Positions 28,783 to 38,074 are shown, counted from the first letter of the stretch. The stretch is DNA of 64,000 nt from Psychroserpens sp. SPM9 (GCF_025153525.1 NZ_JANZNR010000006.1:186001-250000), one strand, 5' to 3'. Notes: generated from the sequence alone by a model not told the origin. Made by a program: numbers and translations.

Positions 28783-29578
28783 TTGGTAAGTCGTTTAACA
28801 AGGCTTTTGCTTTTTCATGATTGTCATAAGAATTAGAAATAATAGTATTTAAAACCTGTTTAGTCTCCTCAGTTTTTTCTTGTTTGAGATACAATAAGGC
28901 TTTATACCAATGGCCTTTTTCAGCATCAATTAAATCACTACTAATAAGTAAATTGAAAGTTTCTTCAGCACTTTTATATTGACTTAATTCCGTTTGAGAC
29001 AATCCTATATAAATATAGATAGAACCTTTTTCATTAGAGGCATTCAAACTTGTTTGAAATATATTCAAAGCTTCCTCGTAATGTTTATTTTTAAATAGTG
29101 TCTCGGCATTAGCCAGTTGTATCTCAGTATTATTACTTCTACTTACAAATGAGGGCAAGTTAGAATAATCTGAATATTCGCTGTACAATTCTTCCTGCGA
29201 TGTGCCAAAATTAAAGACAAATGAAATTCCTAAAAACAACATCAAACAAGCAGCTATAACATAGTAATAATATCTAGCATTTAATACTTTTACTTGCCCT
29301 TGAGACTTACTTATATTCTCGATGAGTCGTTTTGTTTGTTGTGCCTCATCACTTTTTATATAATCTTCTATTGCATTAAGATCTTCTGATTCTTTATTTT
29401 TAGCAAACAACCAATTACTTTCATCGAAGCTATCATTCATCTGGCTACTAATTTCCAGATAGTCTCTAAGTTCAATATTAGTTTTCAAATCATTCTCAAA
29501 AGCTAAAGTTTCCTCTTCATCAAGAGAACCATTGAGATAGTCTTCAACTTGTTTTATTTGACCTTCGGTTAGATTCAT
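28775..29578 (-). CDS. Membrane TPR protein, probable anti-sigma factor
   Basis: 267 residues. The N-terminal 90 residues (GQIKQVEDYLNGSLDEEETLAFENDL) have the look of a cytoplasmic anti-sigma domain. A single membrane helix follows (about residues 103-123), then a periplasmic TPR region (NAETLFKNKHYEEALNIFQ). It overlaps both neighbours by a few bases: ATGA with the sigma gene and 8 bp with the nuclease. This placement and topology fit a transmembrane anti-sigma factor sensing through TPRs. Direct evidence for sigma binding is lacking. Confidence 0.82.
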   Translation of the reverse strand: MNLTEGQIKQVEDYLNGSLDEEETLAFENDLKTNIELRDYLEISSQMNDSFDESNWLFAKNKESEDLNAIEDYIKSDEAQQTKRLIENISKSQGQVKVLNARYYYYVIAACLMLFLGISFVFNFGTSQEELYSEYSDYSNLPSFVSRSNNTEIQLANAETLFKNKHYEEALNIFQTSLNASNEKGSIYIYIGLSQTELSQYKSAEETFNLLISSDLIDAEKGHWYKALLYLKQEKTEETKQVLNTIISNSYDNHEKAKALLNDLPND

Positions 29579-30138
29579 ATACTTTTCAAATGGCTATATT
29601 TATTGTCAGATTTTATTAATTCTATAAGTTTGTTTTTGCATTTAAAAACTCTTTGTCTTACTACATTTTCAGAATTATACCCTAGTTTTTCAGCAATATC
29701 CTTATTAGGAATTTTATTAAAAAAACACTCCAGAATTTGTTTACAATTATCTGATATTAACTTAAGCTTATTTTGAAAAAACTCCCATCGTTCTTGCTCA
29801 AGTATGCTTAAAGCTAAATCGCGTTCTTCAGTTACATGTTCAAAAACATAATCATTTGTTACCTCTTTTTTCTTTTTATTTAATTCTCTTCGCCATAAAT
29901 TTTTACAGGATACAAATAAAAAGGCTTGAAACGATGACTTAATAGAAAAAGGTCTAGTTTTTGCGCGAACCATGATTTGCATTAAAGCTTTTTGAAAAAT
30001 ATCATCAGCATCTGTTCGCTGTCCTTTATTATTAGAAATAAAACTTAAGACTTGACGATAAGAACTTTTATAAATTTCTCTAACAATACGCTCGTCATTA
30101 TTAATAAGTCCGTTTAGGAAATAATTTGAGTCTTCCAT
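29575..30138 (-). CDS. ECF-type RNA polymerase sigma factor, Bacteroidota group
   Basis: 187 residues. Region 2 (YKSSYRQVLSFISNNKGQRTDADDIFQKALMQIMVR) and region 4 (LISDNCKQILECFFNKIPNKDIAEKLGYNSENVVRQRVFKCKNKL) are clear. It heads the sigma / TPR anti-sigma / nuclease operon and is divergent from the lipoprotein and CHAT genes, with only about 60-90 bp between them. It may therefore drive both sides, including the peptide-export cluster, which is inference. The start is the ATG at 30138. Confidence 0.93.
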   Translation of the reverse strand: MEDSNYFLNGLINNDERIVREIYKSSYRQVLSFISNNKGQRTDADDIFQKALMQIMVRAKTRPFSIKSSFQAFLFVSCKNLWRRELNKKKKEVTNDYVFEHVTEERDLALSILEQERWEFFQNKLKLISDNCKQILECFFNKIPNKDIAEKLGYNSENVVRQRVFKCKNKLIELIKSDNKYSHLKSI

Positions 30139-30226
30139 ATAGTTTTCGAGTAACTTAAAAATTTTCTTTTTTTATGGGTAACAAATATATATATTTATGA
30201 ACAGATGGCTAAAAACTATTAATATT

Positions 30227-30928
30227 ATGAAAACACAAACATTTAAATTATTTACCGTTTTAGCTTTGATGCTATCAATGAGCTGCTCTGTTGACAATCT
30301 TAATGAAGATTACGAAAATGAAATATTTGAAAAAGCGATTGATTTAGAAGTGCAAAAAGACTCAAAATCAGATAAAAATGAGTATAACCAACAACGTATG
30401 GGTAATCCAGCCCCAACTTACAACCCTAACTTAACTGAACTGTATCCAATTCCTAACGGAACGCACGTCGTTGGTATGTATATTGATATGGATTTTATAG
30501 AGTCTGGGTATCCTAACCCTTATACGGGTTCGTTTAATTTGCATTTTAGAAATGAAATGTTAACTCATTTTACTATTTATTCTATAGAAACTGCTGCAAG
30601 CGATGATTGTGGTAATATTGAATTGTGGATTATTAATGTTGAGGAATATAATGATTACATGATTACACAAGGAGGCACATTAATAGAAAACGACATTCAT
30701 ACTGGAGGTGGCAATACAAGTAATACTAATAGCGCAACACTTGGTAATGTTGATAAAGACAAAAAAGATCCTAATAATCCCGATCCAAACGATACAGACA
30801 ACCCAAACGACCCTGTAGAAACTGATCCTGATTTAGAACCAGAAATGGTAATAGAGCGTTTTTATATTTCACCTTTTGGACTGATAAGTTTGGTTGAAGG
30901 CTGTTTTGAATCTGAAATCATTGACTAA
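30227..30928 (+). CDS. Uncharacterised lipoprotein with Asp/Asn/Pro-rich stretch
   Basis: 233 residues from the ATG at 30227; an upstream ATG at 30197 would only put ten residues before the signal peptide. The signal MKTQTFKLFTVLALMLSMSC has a lipobox ending in SMSC. The mature part contains a YIDMDF...SFNLHFRNEMLTHF beta-like region and a low-complexity DPNNPDPNDTDNPNDP segment near residue 180. The family is unknown. It lies between the sigma factor and the CHAT gene and is cut off from CHAT by a terminator, leaving only 33 bp for any CHAT promoter. Confidence 0.78.
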   Translation: MKTQTFKLFTVLALMLSMSCSVDNLNEDYENEIFEKAIDLEVQKDSKSDKNEYNQQRMGNPAPTYNPNLTELYPIPNGTHVVGMYIDMDFIESGYPNPYTGSFNLHFRNEMLTHFTIYSIETAASDDCGNIELWIINVEEYNDYMITQGGTLIENDIHTGGGNTSNTNSATLGNVDKDKKDPNNPDPNDTDNPNDPVETDPDLEPEMVIERFYISPFGLISLVEGCFESEIID

Positions 30929-30931
30929 TAG

Positions 30932-30963
30932 AAAAGGGTAGTATTATAACTACCCTTTTTTTT
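30932..30963 (+). terminator. Terminator between lipoprotein and CHAT gene
   Basis: A 10-bp perfect stem (AAAAGGGTAG/CTACCCTTTT) with an 8-base loop and an 8-T run follows the lipoprotein stop by three bases. The next gene starts only 33 bp later, so partial read-through is a plausible control. Confidence 0.85.
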
Positions 30964-30996
30964 ACGCTTATATTCTCATTAAGATTTTTACGTAGC

Positions 30997-33744
30997 ATGA
31001 ACAAAAACATCATTCCATTTATTGTATTTTTTATTAGTCTTACCGTTTTTTCTCAAGAGCCCTCTCCTATCTTTAAAGACATCTTAGAAAGCGATTTATC
31101 TATACATGAAAAAAACCACAAATTTGATTCATTACTCCTTTCACATAAAAAAAATGATAAATTAGATCAGTTATTCATTGATCGCTATGAAATTTTAAAG
31201 TGGTACAAAAAACATAGAAACTTACAAAAAGCTATAATTCTTAATAAACAAAATATCCACCAAATGGATTCTGTTAATTATGATAATAATGCTATTTACC
31301 GAAAAAATTTATACAGTTTAGGGTTTTATGAAAGGCAAGATAACGCTATTGAAGATGCCACTTCGACACTTAAACGTTTATTGATTTATGATGAACCTGA
31401 TAAGTATGCAATATCAGGCGCCTTTTTGTTAGCCGAAATTTATTTCTTTTCCTATAATCAATACCACACTTCAAAAGAATATTTTGAGCTCAGTAAAGCC
31501 ATCGCAAAACGCCTAAAAAACAATACATTCATTGCTAGAAATGATGTTGGTATAGCTCAATCATGCAAGCTTATTAACACTAGTAAAAGTCTAAAACATG
31601 GTGAAGATTTATTATTATCGACACTAGAATTTGCGCATCGCGTAAATACTGATAATGATGATAAAAATGATATTCGAGAAGACATCATGCATTCCATCTA
31701 TAATCAACTAGGAAATATTTATATAGATAGACTCACCGGTCATGATTTTGTTAATGGAAAAATTTATTTAGAGAAAGCGCTTTCTATTGCTGAAAAATTA
31801 GAGAGCACTAAACTACTTACGAATACTTTAAATGATATGGGCGTTTTATATCTTAAAGAAAATAAAAAAGAAGCAGTTGATTATTTTGAAAGCGCATTAA
31901 GTTACAAGCCTAATAGTGTAATGAAATCTGTCATACATAGAAACTTAAGTATTCACTATTTATTTTTCAAAGATTATGATAAAGCGTTAGAACATGCACA
32001 AACTGCTATAGCAAAACTTGTTGATTTAGACACATCAAATGTTAATAATCTACCATCAAAATCAGACTTGAGCGATTCTAGTGTACAATTTCAGTTGATA
32101 TCAGCGCTCATTGATAAGGCGATGGTTTGGATTGAAATTGCAGAAAACACTTCAGATAATAAAAATTATATTGATCAAGCATTAAAGACTTTTGAGTTAG
32201 CCGATTTTCTTGTTGAAAAAGCTAGATTGGATAGCAAAGAATTTAAATCGAAGTTATTTTGGAGAAAGACTGCAGCCGAAATTTACACAAGTGCCACTAA
32301 GGCCAGTTTTTTAGCTAATAATCCTGAAAAAGCATTTTATTTTATTGAAAAAAATAAAGCGTTATTGTTACTAGAGGATGTTTCGCTTAAAATATCTCGG
32401 AAGAACTCGAGCATTCCAAAAGAAATTAGCAAACAAGACTCAATCTTTAAACATAAAATCACCAAACTTGAAACCCTTTTGGCCTCTAAAAAAACGGATT
32501 CCATTCAAAATTTACTATTATTAGCAAAAGATGATTATAATGAATTCATTAACGCTCTAAATCCTAATTACCGTCTCTATTTTAAAACTCACAAACCTGC
32601 TGAAGTTATAGATTTAAATACTTTCAAATCTACATTATTAGAAGATGGCAATGCCTATATTGAATATATCTTGAACAATGAAGAAGGTTACGGCATAGTC
32701 CTTACCAAAGATGCCACAGAATTATTTGAAATAAAAGATATCGAAAACCTTAAGAAGTCTACGCAGCTTTATAGAAACCTTATAGAACATCCATTTTTAG
32801 ACAAAGCTGCAATTGAAGATTATAATGTAGTTTCAAATACTATTTATAAAACATTATTTCCGGAGCATATTCAAACATTAATCAAAGGAAAAAAATTAAC
32901 CATTTTGGCCGATTCATATTTGCAGAACATTCCTTTTGAATCGCTCCAAACTTCAGTCACAGCAAAAAGCTATCTCATCTATAAACATGAAATAAGTTAT
33001 GCCTATTCGCTATCGTTTCTGAATGAAAACAATAAAATTAAAAGAGCGAATATTCATAATCTGGTGGGGTTTGCTCCTATTGAATTTTCGCAAGATTTGG
33101 TAGATTTACCTAATACTGAAGAAGAACTTAATTTAATACATGACTTATTTCGTTCAAAAATATTCTTAAGAAAAAAAGCCAGCAAAGAACGTTTTTTTAA
33201 AGATAGTAAAAACACTAAAATTATACATATTGCCTCTCATGCCGATGCTAATGATAGTATAAGTCCGTGGATTGCCTTTCACAATTCCAAAGTAGATTTA
33301 AAAGAACTTTATAGCTTTAATAACACTGCAAACTTAGTCGTATTAAGTGCTTGTAATACTTCACTTGGAGAGTTAAATAAAGGAGAAGGTGTTATGAGTT
33401 TATCGAGAAGTTTTTTCAATACAGGAGCGCACAGCGTATTACCAACACTTTGGGAGGTTAACGATAAAGCATCTGTAGAATTATTACGTTCGTTTTATTC
33501 AAATCTAGAAGAAGGACAAAACAAATCATTGGCACTACATAACGCCAAATTAACGTACTTAGAGTCTAATTCATTAAGCCAATCTTCCCCATATTATTGG
33601 TCGTCATTTATTCTTATTGGCGATACCGGACTCATTGAATTTAACAATAGCTGGCCAACATATTACTACTTTATTTTTATAGCTATGGTATTAATAATCA
33701 CAACCATAATACTGCGAATAAAAAAAATTAAACTTTTAGGGTAA
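30997..33744 (+). CDS. Exported TPR-CHAT caspase-like protein with C-terminal membrane anchor
   Basis: 915 residues. A signal peptide (1-20, ending VFSQ), TPR repeats (about 100-450), a helical linker (450-530) and a C-terminal CHAT domain (about 600-880) are followed by one membrane helix (886-908) and a basic tail. The predicted catalytic dyad is His748 in HIASHADAND and Cys786 in VVLSACNTSLGE. This places the CHAT peptidase on the periplasmic side. CHAT proteins are caspase-like cysteine peptidases; the substrate here is unknown. The next gene starts 9 bp downstream, so it is linked to the disulfide and export genes. Confidence 0.92.
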   Translation: MNKNIIPFIVFFISLTVFSQEPSPIFKDILESDLSIHEKNHKFDSLLLSHKKNDKLDQLFIDRYEILKWYKKHRNLQKAIILNKQNIHQMDSVNYDNNAIYRKNLYSLGFYERQDNAIEDATSTLKRLLIYDEPDKYAISGAFLLAEIYFFSYNQYHTSKEYFELSKAIAKRLKNNTFIARNDVGIAQSCKLINTSKSLKHGEDLLLSTLEFAHRVNTDNDDKNDIREDIMHSIYNQLGNIYIDRLTGHDFVNGKIYLEKALSIAEKLESTKLLTNTLNDMGVLYLKENKKEAVDYFESALSYKPNSVMKSVIHRNLSIHYLFFKDYDKALEHAQTAIAKLVDLDTSNVNNLPSKSDLSDSSVQFQLISALIDKAMVWIEIAENTSDNKNYIDQALKTFELADFLVEKARLDSKEFKSKLFWRKTAAEIYTSATKASFLANNPEKAFYFIEKNKALLLLEDVSLKISRKNSSIPKEISKQDSIFKHKITKLETLLASKKTDSIQNLLLLAKDDYNEFINALNPNYRLYFKTHKPAEVIDLNTFKSTLLEDGNAYIEYILNNEEGYGIVLTKDATELFEIKDIENLKKSTQLYRNLIEHPFLDKAAIEDYNVVSNTIYKTLFPEHIQTLIKGKKLTILADSYLQNIPFESLQTSVTAKSYLIYKHEISYAYSLSFLNENNKIKRANIHNLVGFAPIEFSQDLVDLPNTEEELNLIHDLFRSKIFLRKKASKERFFKDSKNTKIIHIASHADANDSISPWIAFHNSKVDLKELYSFNNTANLVVLSACNTSLGELNKGEGVMSLSRSFFNTGAHSVLPTLWEVNDKASVELLRSFYSNLEEGQNKSLALHNAKLTYLESNSLSQSSPYYWSSFILIGDTGLIEFNNSWPTYYYFIFIAMVLIITTIILRIKKIKLLG

Positions 33745-33753
33745 CAAAACTTA

Positions 33754-35403
33754 TTGCGAAGGAACAGTAGAGAAACATTAAATCTCGAAACTGTGAAAGA
33801 CGCATTAAGTTACTTAGTTCAGCAATTATTAAAAAAAAATAAAATAAATGTCGATTTTGATGAATTAGCATTTCAAATACAAAGTCACCCCACCTACCCA
33901 AGTCTTCATGCTATTACAGGAGTATTAGACCATTTTAATATTGAAAATTTAGCGATTGATGTTCCAAAAACAAATGAAGTAGTTCAACAATTACCTAATA
34001 CCTTTTTAGCTCAAATAGACATTGACTCCCAAAAACAATTCGCTATTGTCACGAAGCTAAAAGATCGTTTGAAATTGATTTTGAACTCAAAAGACAAAAA
34101 AGTTCTTTCTCAATCAGAATTCTTAAATCAGTTTACAGGTATTGTATTAGCTGTTGACAAAGAAGATACTCAACTAAATACACCTACATCTCATGTAAAA
34201 TCAATTGTAGTAAAAAGCGCCTTTGTTCTTTCTATACTATTAATTGGCTTTTTGTTTTTAAAAACGAATCCCAACCTTATAAGTACATTATTTTTCCTAC
34301 TGTCTCTAATAGGACTTTATGTAACCACCAACATTATTAAACAAGAGCGAGGAGAAGTGTCTGTACTTGGTGATGCTTTTTGTGCTACTGTTACCGAAAA
34401 AAAGAATTGTAATGCTGTCTTATCCTCTAAAGGAGCAACAATAATAAAAGATGTAAAACTAAGCGATTTGAGTCTTATTTATTTTACAGCTTTAGCGCTA
34501 TCAACATTCTTACTAAGCCTTAACAACAACACGATTTTTATTCCGAAACTAATCGGTTTACTTGCTTTACCGATAACACTATTCTCATTGTATTACCAAG
34601 TTGCAGTTATAAAAAAATGGTGCTATTTATGTCTTGCAATAGTCGGCATAATCTGGATACAAGCTGGGCTTTCGTTAACTCACTTCACACCAAATTATGA
34701 GCTAACGAGTATACTTATAACAAGCCTTTCATTTACAAGTATTACTGCCTTTTGGTTACTAGAATCACAAACCCGCAAAGACAACAAATCACTTCAACAA
34801 ACAAAAGTTTCTTACTTTAAATTTAAAAGAAATTTTGAAATATTCTCTGATCAATTACTCAAATCTAAAGTGATTGACACTCACATAAATGATCTTTCAG
34901 AAATTGTATTTGGTAATCCAAAAAGTAATTTAAACATTACTATTATAACCAACCCATTATGTGGCCATTGTAAACAGGTACACACACTCCTTGAACAGAT
35001 TATACATCGCTATCCACAATCTGCTAAATTAACCGTAAGGTTTAATATTAATCCCAAAGACCCTGAAGCTATTACCACTAAAATTACATCTCGCCTTTTA
35101 GAAATTTACAATAATGATGGTGAACTAACGTGCTTGAAAGCTATGCACGACATTTATGGAGATTTCTCAACCGAAGCATGGTTAACAAAATGGCACCAAT
35201 GTACCGAACCTCAAACCTATATCTCCATTTTACAAGAAGAATACTCTTGGTGTATGAAGCATGCTATCAACTTCACACCAGAATTATTAATAAATGGTCA
35301 GTCTTATCCTAAAGCCTTTGATCGCGATGACCTTATCTATTTTATTGAGGACTTACAAGAACAATTAGAAAACACAGAGCAGCATTCAATGCTAAAAATA
35401 TAA
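33754..35403 (+). CDS. VKOR-thioredoxin fusion with C39-like N-terminal domain
   Basis: 549 residues from a TTG at 33754 (a GTG at 33793 is the alternative). Residues 1-130 look like a C39 peptidase fold (HPTYPSLHAITGVLDHFNIE) but contain no cysteine, so a substrate-binding role is likely. Five membrane helices (about 147-345) form a VKOR domain with Cys210/Cys219 and the CxxC Cys290-Cys293 (KKWCYLC). The C-terminal thioredoxin fold has CGHC at 403-406. VKOR proteins oxidise thioredoxin partners using quinone to make disulfides. It sits next to genes for six-cysteine peptides and probably folds them. Confidence 0.9.
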   Translation: MRRNSRETLNLETVKDALSYLVQQLLKKNKINVDFDELAFQIQSHPTYPSLHAITGVLDHFNIENLAIDVPKTNEVVQQLPNTFLAQIDIDSQKQFAIVTKLKDRLKLILNSKDKKVLSQSEFLNQFTGIVLAVDKEDTQLNTPTSHVKSIVVKSAFVLSILLIGFLFLKTNPNLISTLFFLLSLIGLYVTTNIIKQERGEVSVLGDAFCATVTEKKNCNAVLSSKGATIIKDVKLSDLSLIYFTALALSTFLLSLNNNTIFIPKLIGLLALPITLFSLYYQVAVIKKWCYLCLAIVGIIWIQAGLSLTHFTPNYELTSILITSLSFTSITAFWLLESQTRKDNKSLQQTKVSYFKFKRNFEIFSDQLLKSKVIDTHINDLSEIVFGNPKSNLNITIITNPLCGHCKQVHTLLEQIIHRYPQSAKLTVRFNINPKDPEAITTKITSRLLEIYNNDGELTCLKAMHDIYGDFSTEAWLTKWHQCTEPQTYISILQEEYSWCMKHAINFTPELLINGQSYPKAFDRDDLIYFIEDLQEQLENTEQHSMLKI

Positions 35404-35410
35404 TAACAAA

Positions 35411-35426
35411 GCCCTTAAAAAAGGGC
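35411..35426 (+). terminator. Hairpin after VKOR gene
   Basis: The 6-bp stem GCCCTT/AAGGGC with a 4-base A loop lies seven bases after the VKOR stop. The T run behind it is weak (CTTGTATTG), so it may be an attenuator or a processing hairpin rather than a full terminator. Confidence 0.5.
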
Positions 35427-35444
35427 CTTGTATTGAACATTATT

Positions 35445-35466
35445 CTCTCGCGAAGAATAGACACAA
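35445..35466 (+). repeat. Truncated copy of the 49-base element, before the exporter
   Basis: The first 22 bases (CTCTCGCG...AGACACAA) match the left half of the three full copies with one change (AAG instead of AGG). The right half is unrelated. A 10-bp stem (ATTGAACATT with AATGTTCGAT, one G-T pair) encloses it. It lies about 65 bp upstream of the exporter start. Confidence 0.7.
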
Positions 35467-35531
35467 CTAAAGCTGAGCCAAATGTTCGATGCAAATATAA
35501 TTTTAAATAATTACAACAAAAAAGGACTTAA

Positions 35532-37721
35532 TTGAAACGGAAATTTCCAACATATAAACAAACAGAAGCCAAAGATTGTGGTCCAACATGTATTAAAATT
35601 ATTGCTAAGTATTACGGCAAAACCATAAATACTCAAGAGCTTAGACAATTAAGCGAAACCACTCGTCAAGGCAGTAGTTTAATGGGTTTGAGTGATGCCG
35701 CAGAGTCGATAGGATTTCGCTCTTTGGGTATTAAATTGGCTTTTAAAAAACTAAGGGAAGCACCGCTTCCTTGTATTCTACATTGGAATAATGATCACTA
35801 TGTTGTGCTCTATAAAATCAAAAATGATACTATTTACATTTCTGATCCTGCTCACGGACATATAACTTACACTAAGCAAGAATTCATAAAACATTGGATT
35901 GGAGCTAATGCAAATGAACATACTGAAGAAGGCATCGCCTTAATGATAGAACCCACTCCAAACTTTTATCAATCAGAATTTGATGATGACGAGAAGTTTG
36001 GTTTCAGTTTTATTTTTAAATATTTATTTAAATACAAGAAGTTTATAATTCAGTTGATTATTGGTTTACTTGCTGGAAGTCTCCTACAGCTCGTGTTACC
36101 ATTCCTTACACAAAGCATTGTAGATATTGGGATTCAAAATCAAGACCTTAATTTCATTTACTTAATCCTATTTGCTCAATTAGCCCTTTTTGTTGGTAAA
36201 GCTTCTCTCGAAATCATTAGAAGTTGGATTTTATTACATCTAAGCACACGAATTAATATCTCATTAATATCTGATTTCTTTATCAAATTAATGAAACTTC
36301 CCATCGCTTATTTCGATGTACGAATGACCGGAGATTTATTGCAACGTATTAATGATCACAAACGTATTGAACGCATCCTAACAACCTCATCGTTAACCAT
36401 ATTGTTTTCATTTTTCAACCTTATTATTTTCAGTTTTGTTCTCGCCTATTATAGCCTACAAATATTTGGCGTCTTCTTATTGGGTAGCATTTTATATATC
36501 ATCTGGGTGCTATTCTTTTTCAAAAAACGTAAAGAGCTGGATTATAAACGCTTTTCTCAGGTAAGTGAAGAACAAAGTAAAGTTATTGAGCTTGTCAACG
36601 GTATGCAGGAAATTAAACTGCATAATGCTGAACGTCGCATGCGCTGGAACTGGGAGTATGTTCAGGCAAAATTATTCAAAATCGCATCAAAAAGTTTAGC
36701 CTTAGAACAAACTCAAAGTGTTGGTTCCAGTTTGATAAATGAACTGAAAAATATGTTCATTACTATTTTATCAGCAACCTTAGTTGTTGAGGGTGATATT
36801 ACTTTAGGGATGATGATGGCGATTAGTTACATGGTAGGGCAACTCAATGGGCCAATTATGCAACTTATCAACTTTATGAGAGAAGTTCAAGATGCAAAGA
36901 TTTCGATTGAACGTTTGGGTGAAATTCATAATATGGAAGATGAAGAAAAACCTGAAGATCACAAAATCACAAGAATTCCAGATCAAGCCGATTTAAAACT
37001 CAATAATGTCTCATTTCGTTATGTTGGTGGTTTAGATCCCGTAATAAAAAACTTGTCACTTATTATACCAGCAAACAAAACAACTGCAATAGTTGGCACA
37101 AGTGGAAGTGGCAAAACCACTTTAATGAAACTGCTGTTGCGTTTTTATGAGATAGATCAAGGCGATATCCATATTGGGAACTTTAACCTCAATAACATCT
37201 CTCAACGTGCATGGAGAGCTAATTGTGGAGTCGTCATGCAAGAGGGCTATATTTTTAATGACACCATCGCCAATAATATTGCTGTAGGAGAAGATTACAT
37301 CGATATTGACCGCTTAAAACATGCTATTGATGTGGCTAATATTTCAGATTATATAGAGCAATTACCCTTAAGCTACAATACAAAAATTGGTGGTGAAGGT
37401 ATAGGGCTTAGTACAGGGCAAAAACAACGCTTACTTATAGCGAGATCTGTTTATAAGAATCCTAAATTTCTATTCTTTGATGAAGCCACCTCAGCATTAG
37501 ATGCTAACAACGAAAAAGTGATTATGGAAAAACTAAATGCATTTTTTAAAGACAAAACAGCTGTGGTCATAGCCCATCGTTTAAGTACCGTAAAAAACGC
37601 TCATCAAATTGTAGTGCTAGAACAAGGAAAAATTGTAGAAGTAGGAAACCATCAACAATTGATAAAAAATAAAGGCAATTACTATAACCTAGTTAAAAAC
37701 CAATTAGAACTGGGCAATTAA
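35532..37721 (+). CDS. C39-peptidase-containing ABC transporter (double-glycine peptide exporter)
   Basis: 729 residues. An N-terminal C39 peptidase has Gln10, Cys16 (DCGPTC), His89 and Asp105, so it is catalytically complete. A six-helix ABC membrane domain (about 165-440) and an ATPase domain follow, with Walker A GTSGSGKTT (522-530), signature LSTGQKQR and Walker B FLFFDEATSALD. PCAT exporters cut leaders after Gly-Gly and export the core peptide. The start is TTG at 35532, with AAAGGA six bases upstream, a rare recognisable ribosome binding site here. Three substrates with GG leaders are encoded next to it. Confidence 0.97.
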   Translation: MKRKFPTYKQTEAKDCGPTCIKIIAKYYGKTINTQELRQLSETTRQGSSLMGLSDAAESIGFRSLGIKLAFKKLREAPLPCILHWNNDHYVVLYKIKNDTIYISDPAHGHITYTKQEFIKHWIGANANEHTEEGIALMIEPTPNFYQSEFDDDEKFGFSFIFKYLFKYKKFIIQLIIGLLAGSLLQLVLPFLTQSIVDIGIQNQDLNFIYLILFAQLALFVGKASLEIIRSWILLHLSTRINISLISDFFIKLMKLPIAYFDVRMTGDLLQRINDHKRIERILTTSSLTILFSFFNLIIFSFVLAYYSLQIFGVFLLGSILYIIWVLFFFKKRKELDYKRFSQVSEEQSKVIELVNGMQEIKLHNAERRMRWNWEYVQAKLFKIASKSLALEQTQSVGSSLINELKNMFITILSATLVVEGDITLGMMMAISYMVGQLNGPIMQLINFMREVQDAKISIERLGEIHNMEDEEKPEDHKITRIPDQADLKLNNVSFRYVGGLDPVIKNLSLIIPANKTTAIVGTSGSGKTTLMKLLLRFYEIDQGDIHIGNFNLNNISQRAWRANCGVVMQEGYIFNDTIANNIAVGEDYIDIDRLKHAIDVANISDYIEQLPLSYNTKIGGEGIGLSTGQKQRLLIARSVYKNPKFLFFDEATSALDANNEKVIMEKLNAFFKDKTAVVIAHRLSTVKNAHQIVVLEQGKIVEVGNHQQLIKNKGNYYNLVKNQLELGN

Positions 37722-37727
37722 AATATT

Positions 37728-37776
37728 CTCTCGCGAGGAATAGACACAACCCTTGGGTGTCTTTAAATGACCAAGG
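37728..37776 (+). repeat. 49-base element copy 1, possible H-type pseudoknot
   Basis: Starts 7 bp after the exporter stop. Stem 1 is AGACAC (37742-37747) with GTGTCT (37757-37762). Stem 2 is CCTTGG (37751-37756) with CCAAGG (37771-37776). The loop of stem 1 contains the 5' arm of stem 2, so both together form a pseudoknot. It also carries the palindrome CTCGCGAG at the left end. There are 28 bases to the start codon of peptide 1. Confidence 0.8.
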
Positions 37777-37804
37777 TTTTTAACAATTATTAAATAATTT
37801 AATT

Positions 37805-38074
37805 ATGAAAAATTTATTAAATCTAGGAAAAACATTAAACAAATTTGAACAAAAAGAAATTTTTGGAGGACATAAACTAACCCATTACGATCCTAATTGT
37901 GATGATACCGAAGGTTATGTGAGTCCTGGTTGTGCATGCTTTGCAGATTCTCAATGTGCTAATATGCAAAATCCAGATCATAATCAAGGACCTTTTGATC
38001 CTACAGGAGGACCAAATCAAAATGGCTCAGTATTCGTGCAAGGGTCTTGCATAAATGGTGGTTGCGTTGCCTAA
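37805..38074 (+). CDS. Double-glycine leader peptide 1, six cysteines
   Basis: 89 residues. The leader MKNLLNLGKTLNKFEQKEIF ends in Gly21-Gly22, the cleavage site expected for the adjacent C39 exporter. The 67-residue core has six cysteines, many Asp/Asn/Gly/Pro and no long hydrophobic stretch. This is the GG-leader 'bacteriocin-like' precursor type of Bacteroidota. The core has no recognisable family. Three disulfides are likely, given the VKOR-thioredoxin gene upstream. Bactericidal activity is not shown; a signalling or adhesion role is equally open. Confidence 0.88.
   Translation: MKNLLNLGKTLNKFEQKEIFGGHKLTHYDPNCDDTEGYVSPGCACFADSQCANMQNPDHNQGPFDPTGGPNQNGSVFVQGSCINGGCVA

Noticed and set aside
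37697-37783. ORF through copy 1 of the 49-base element.
   Set aside because: No ATG, GTG or TTG start follows the last upstream stop in this frame.
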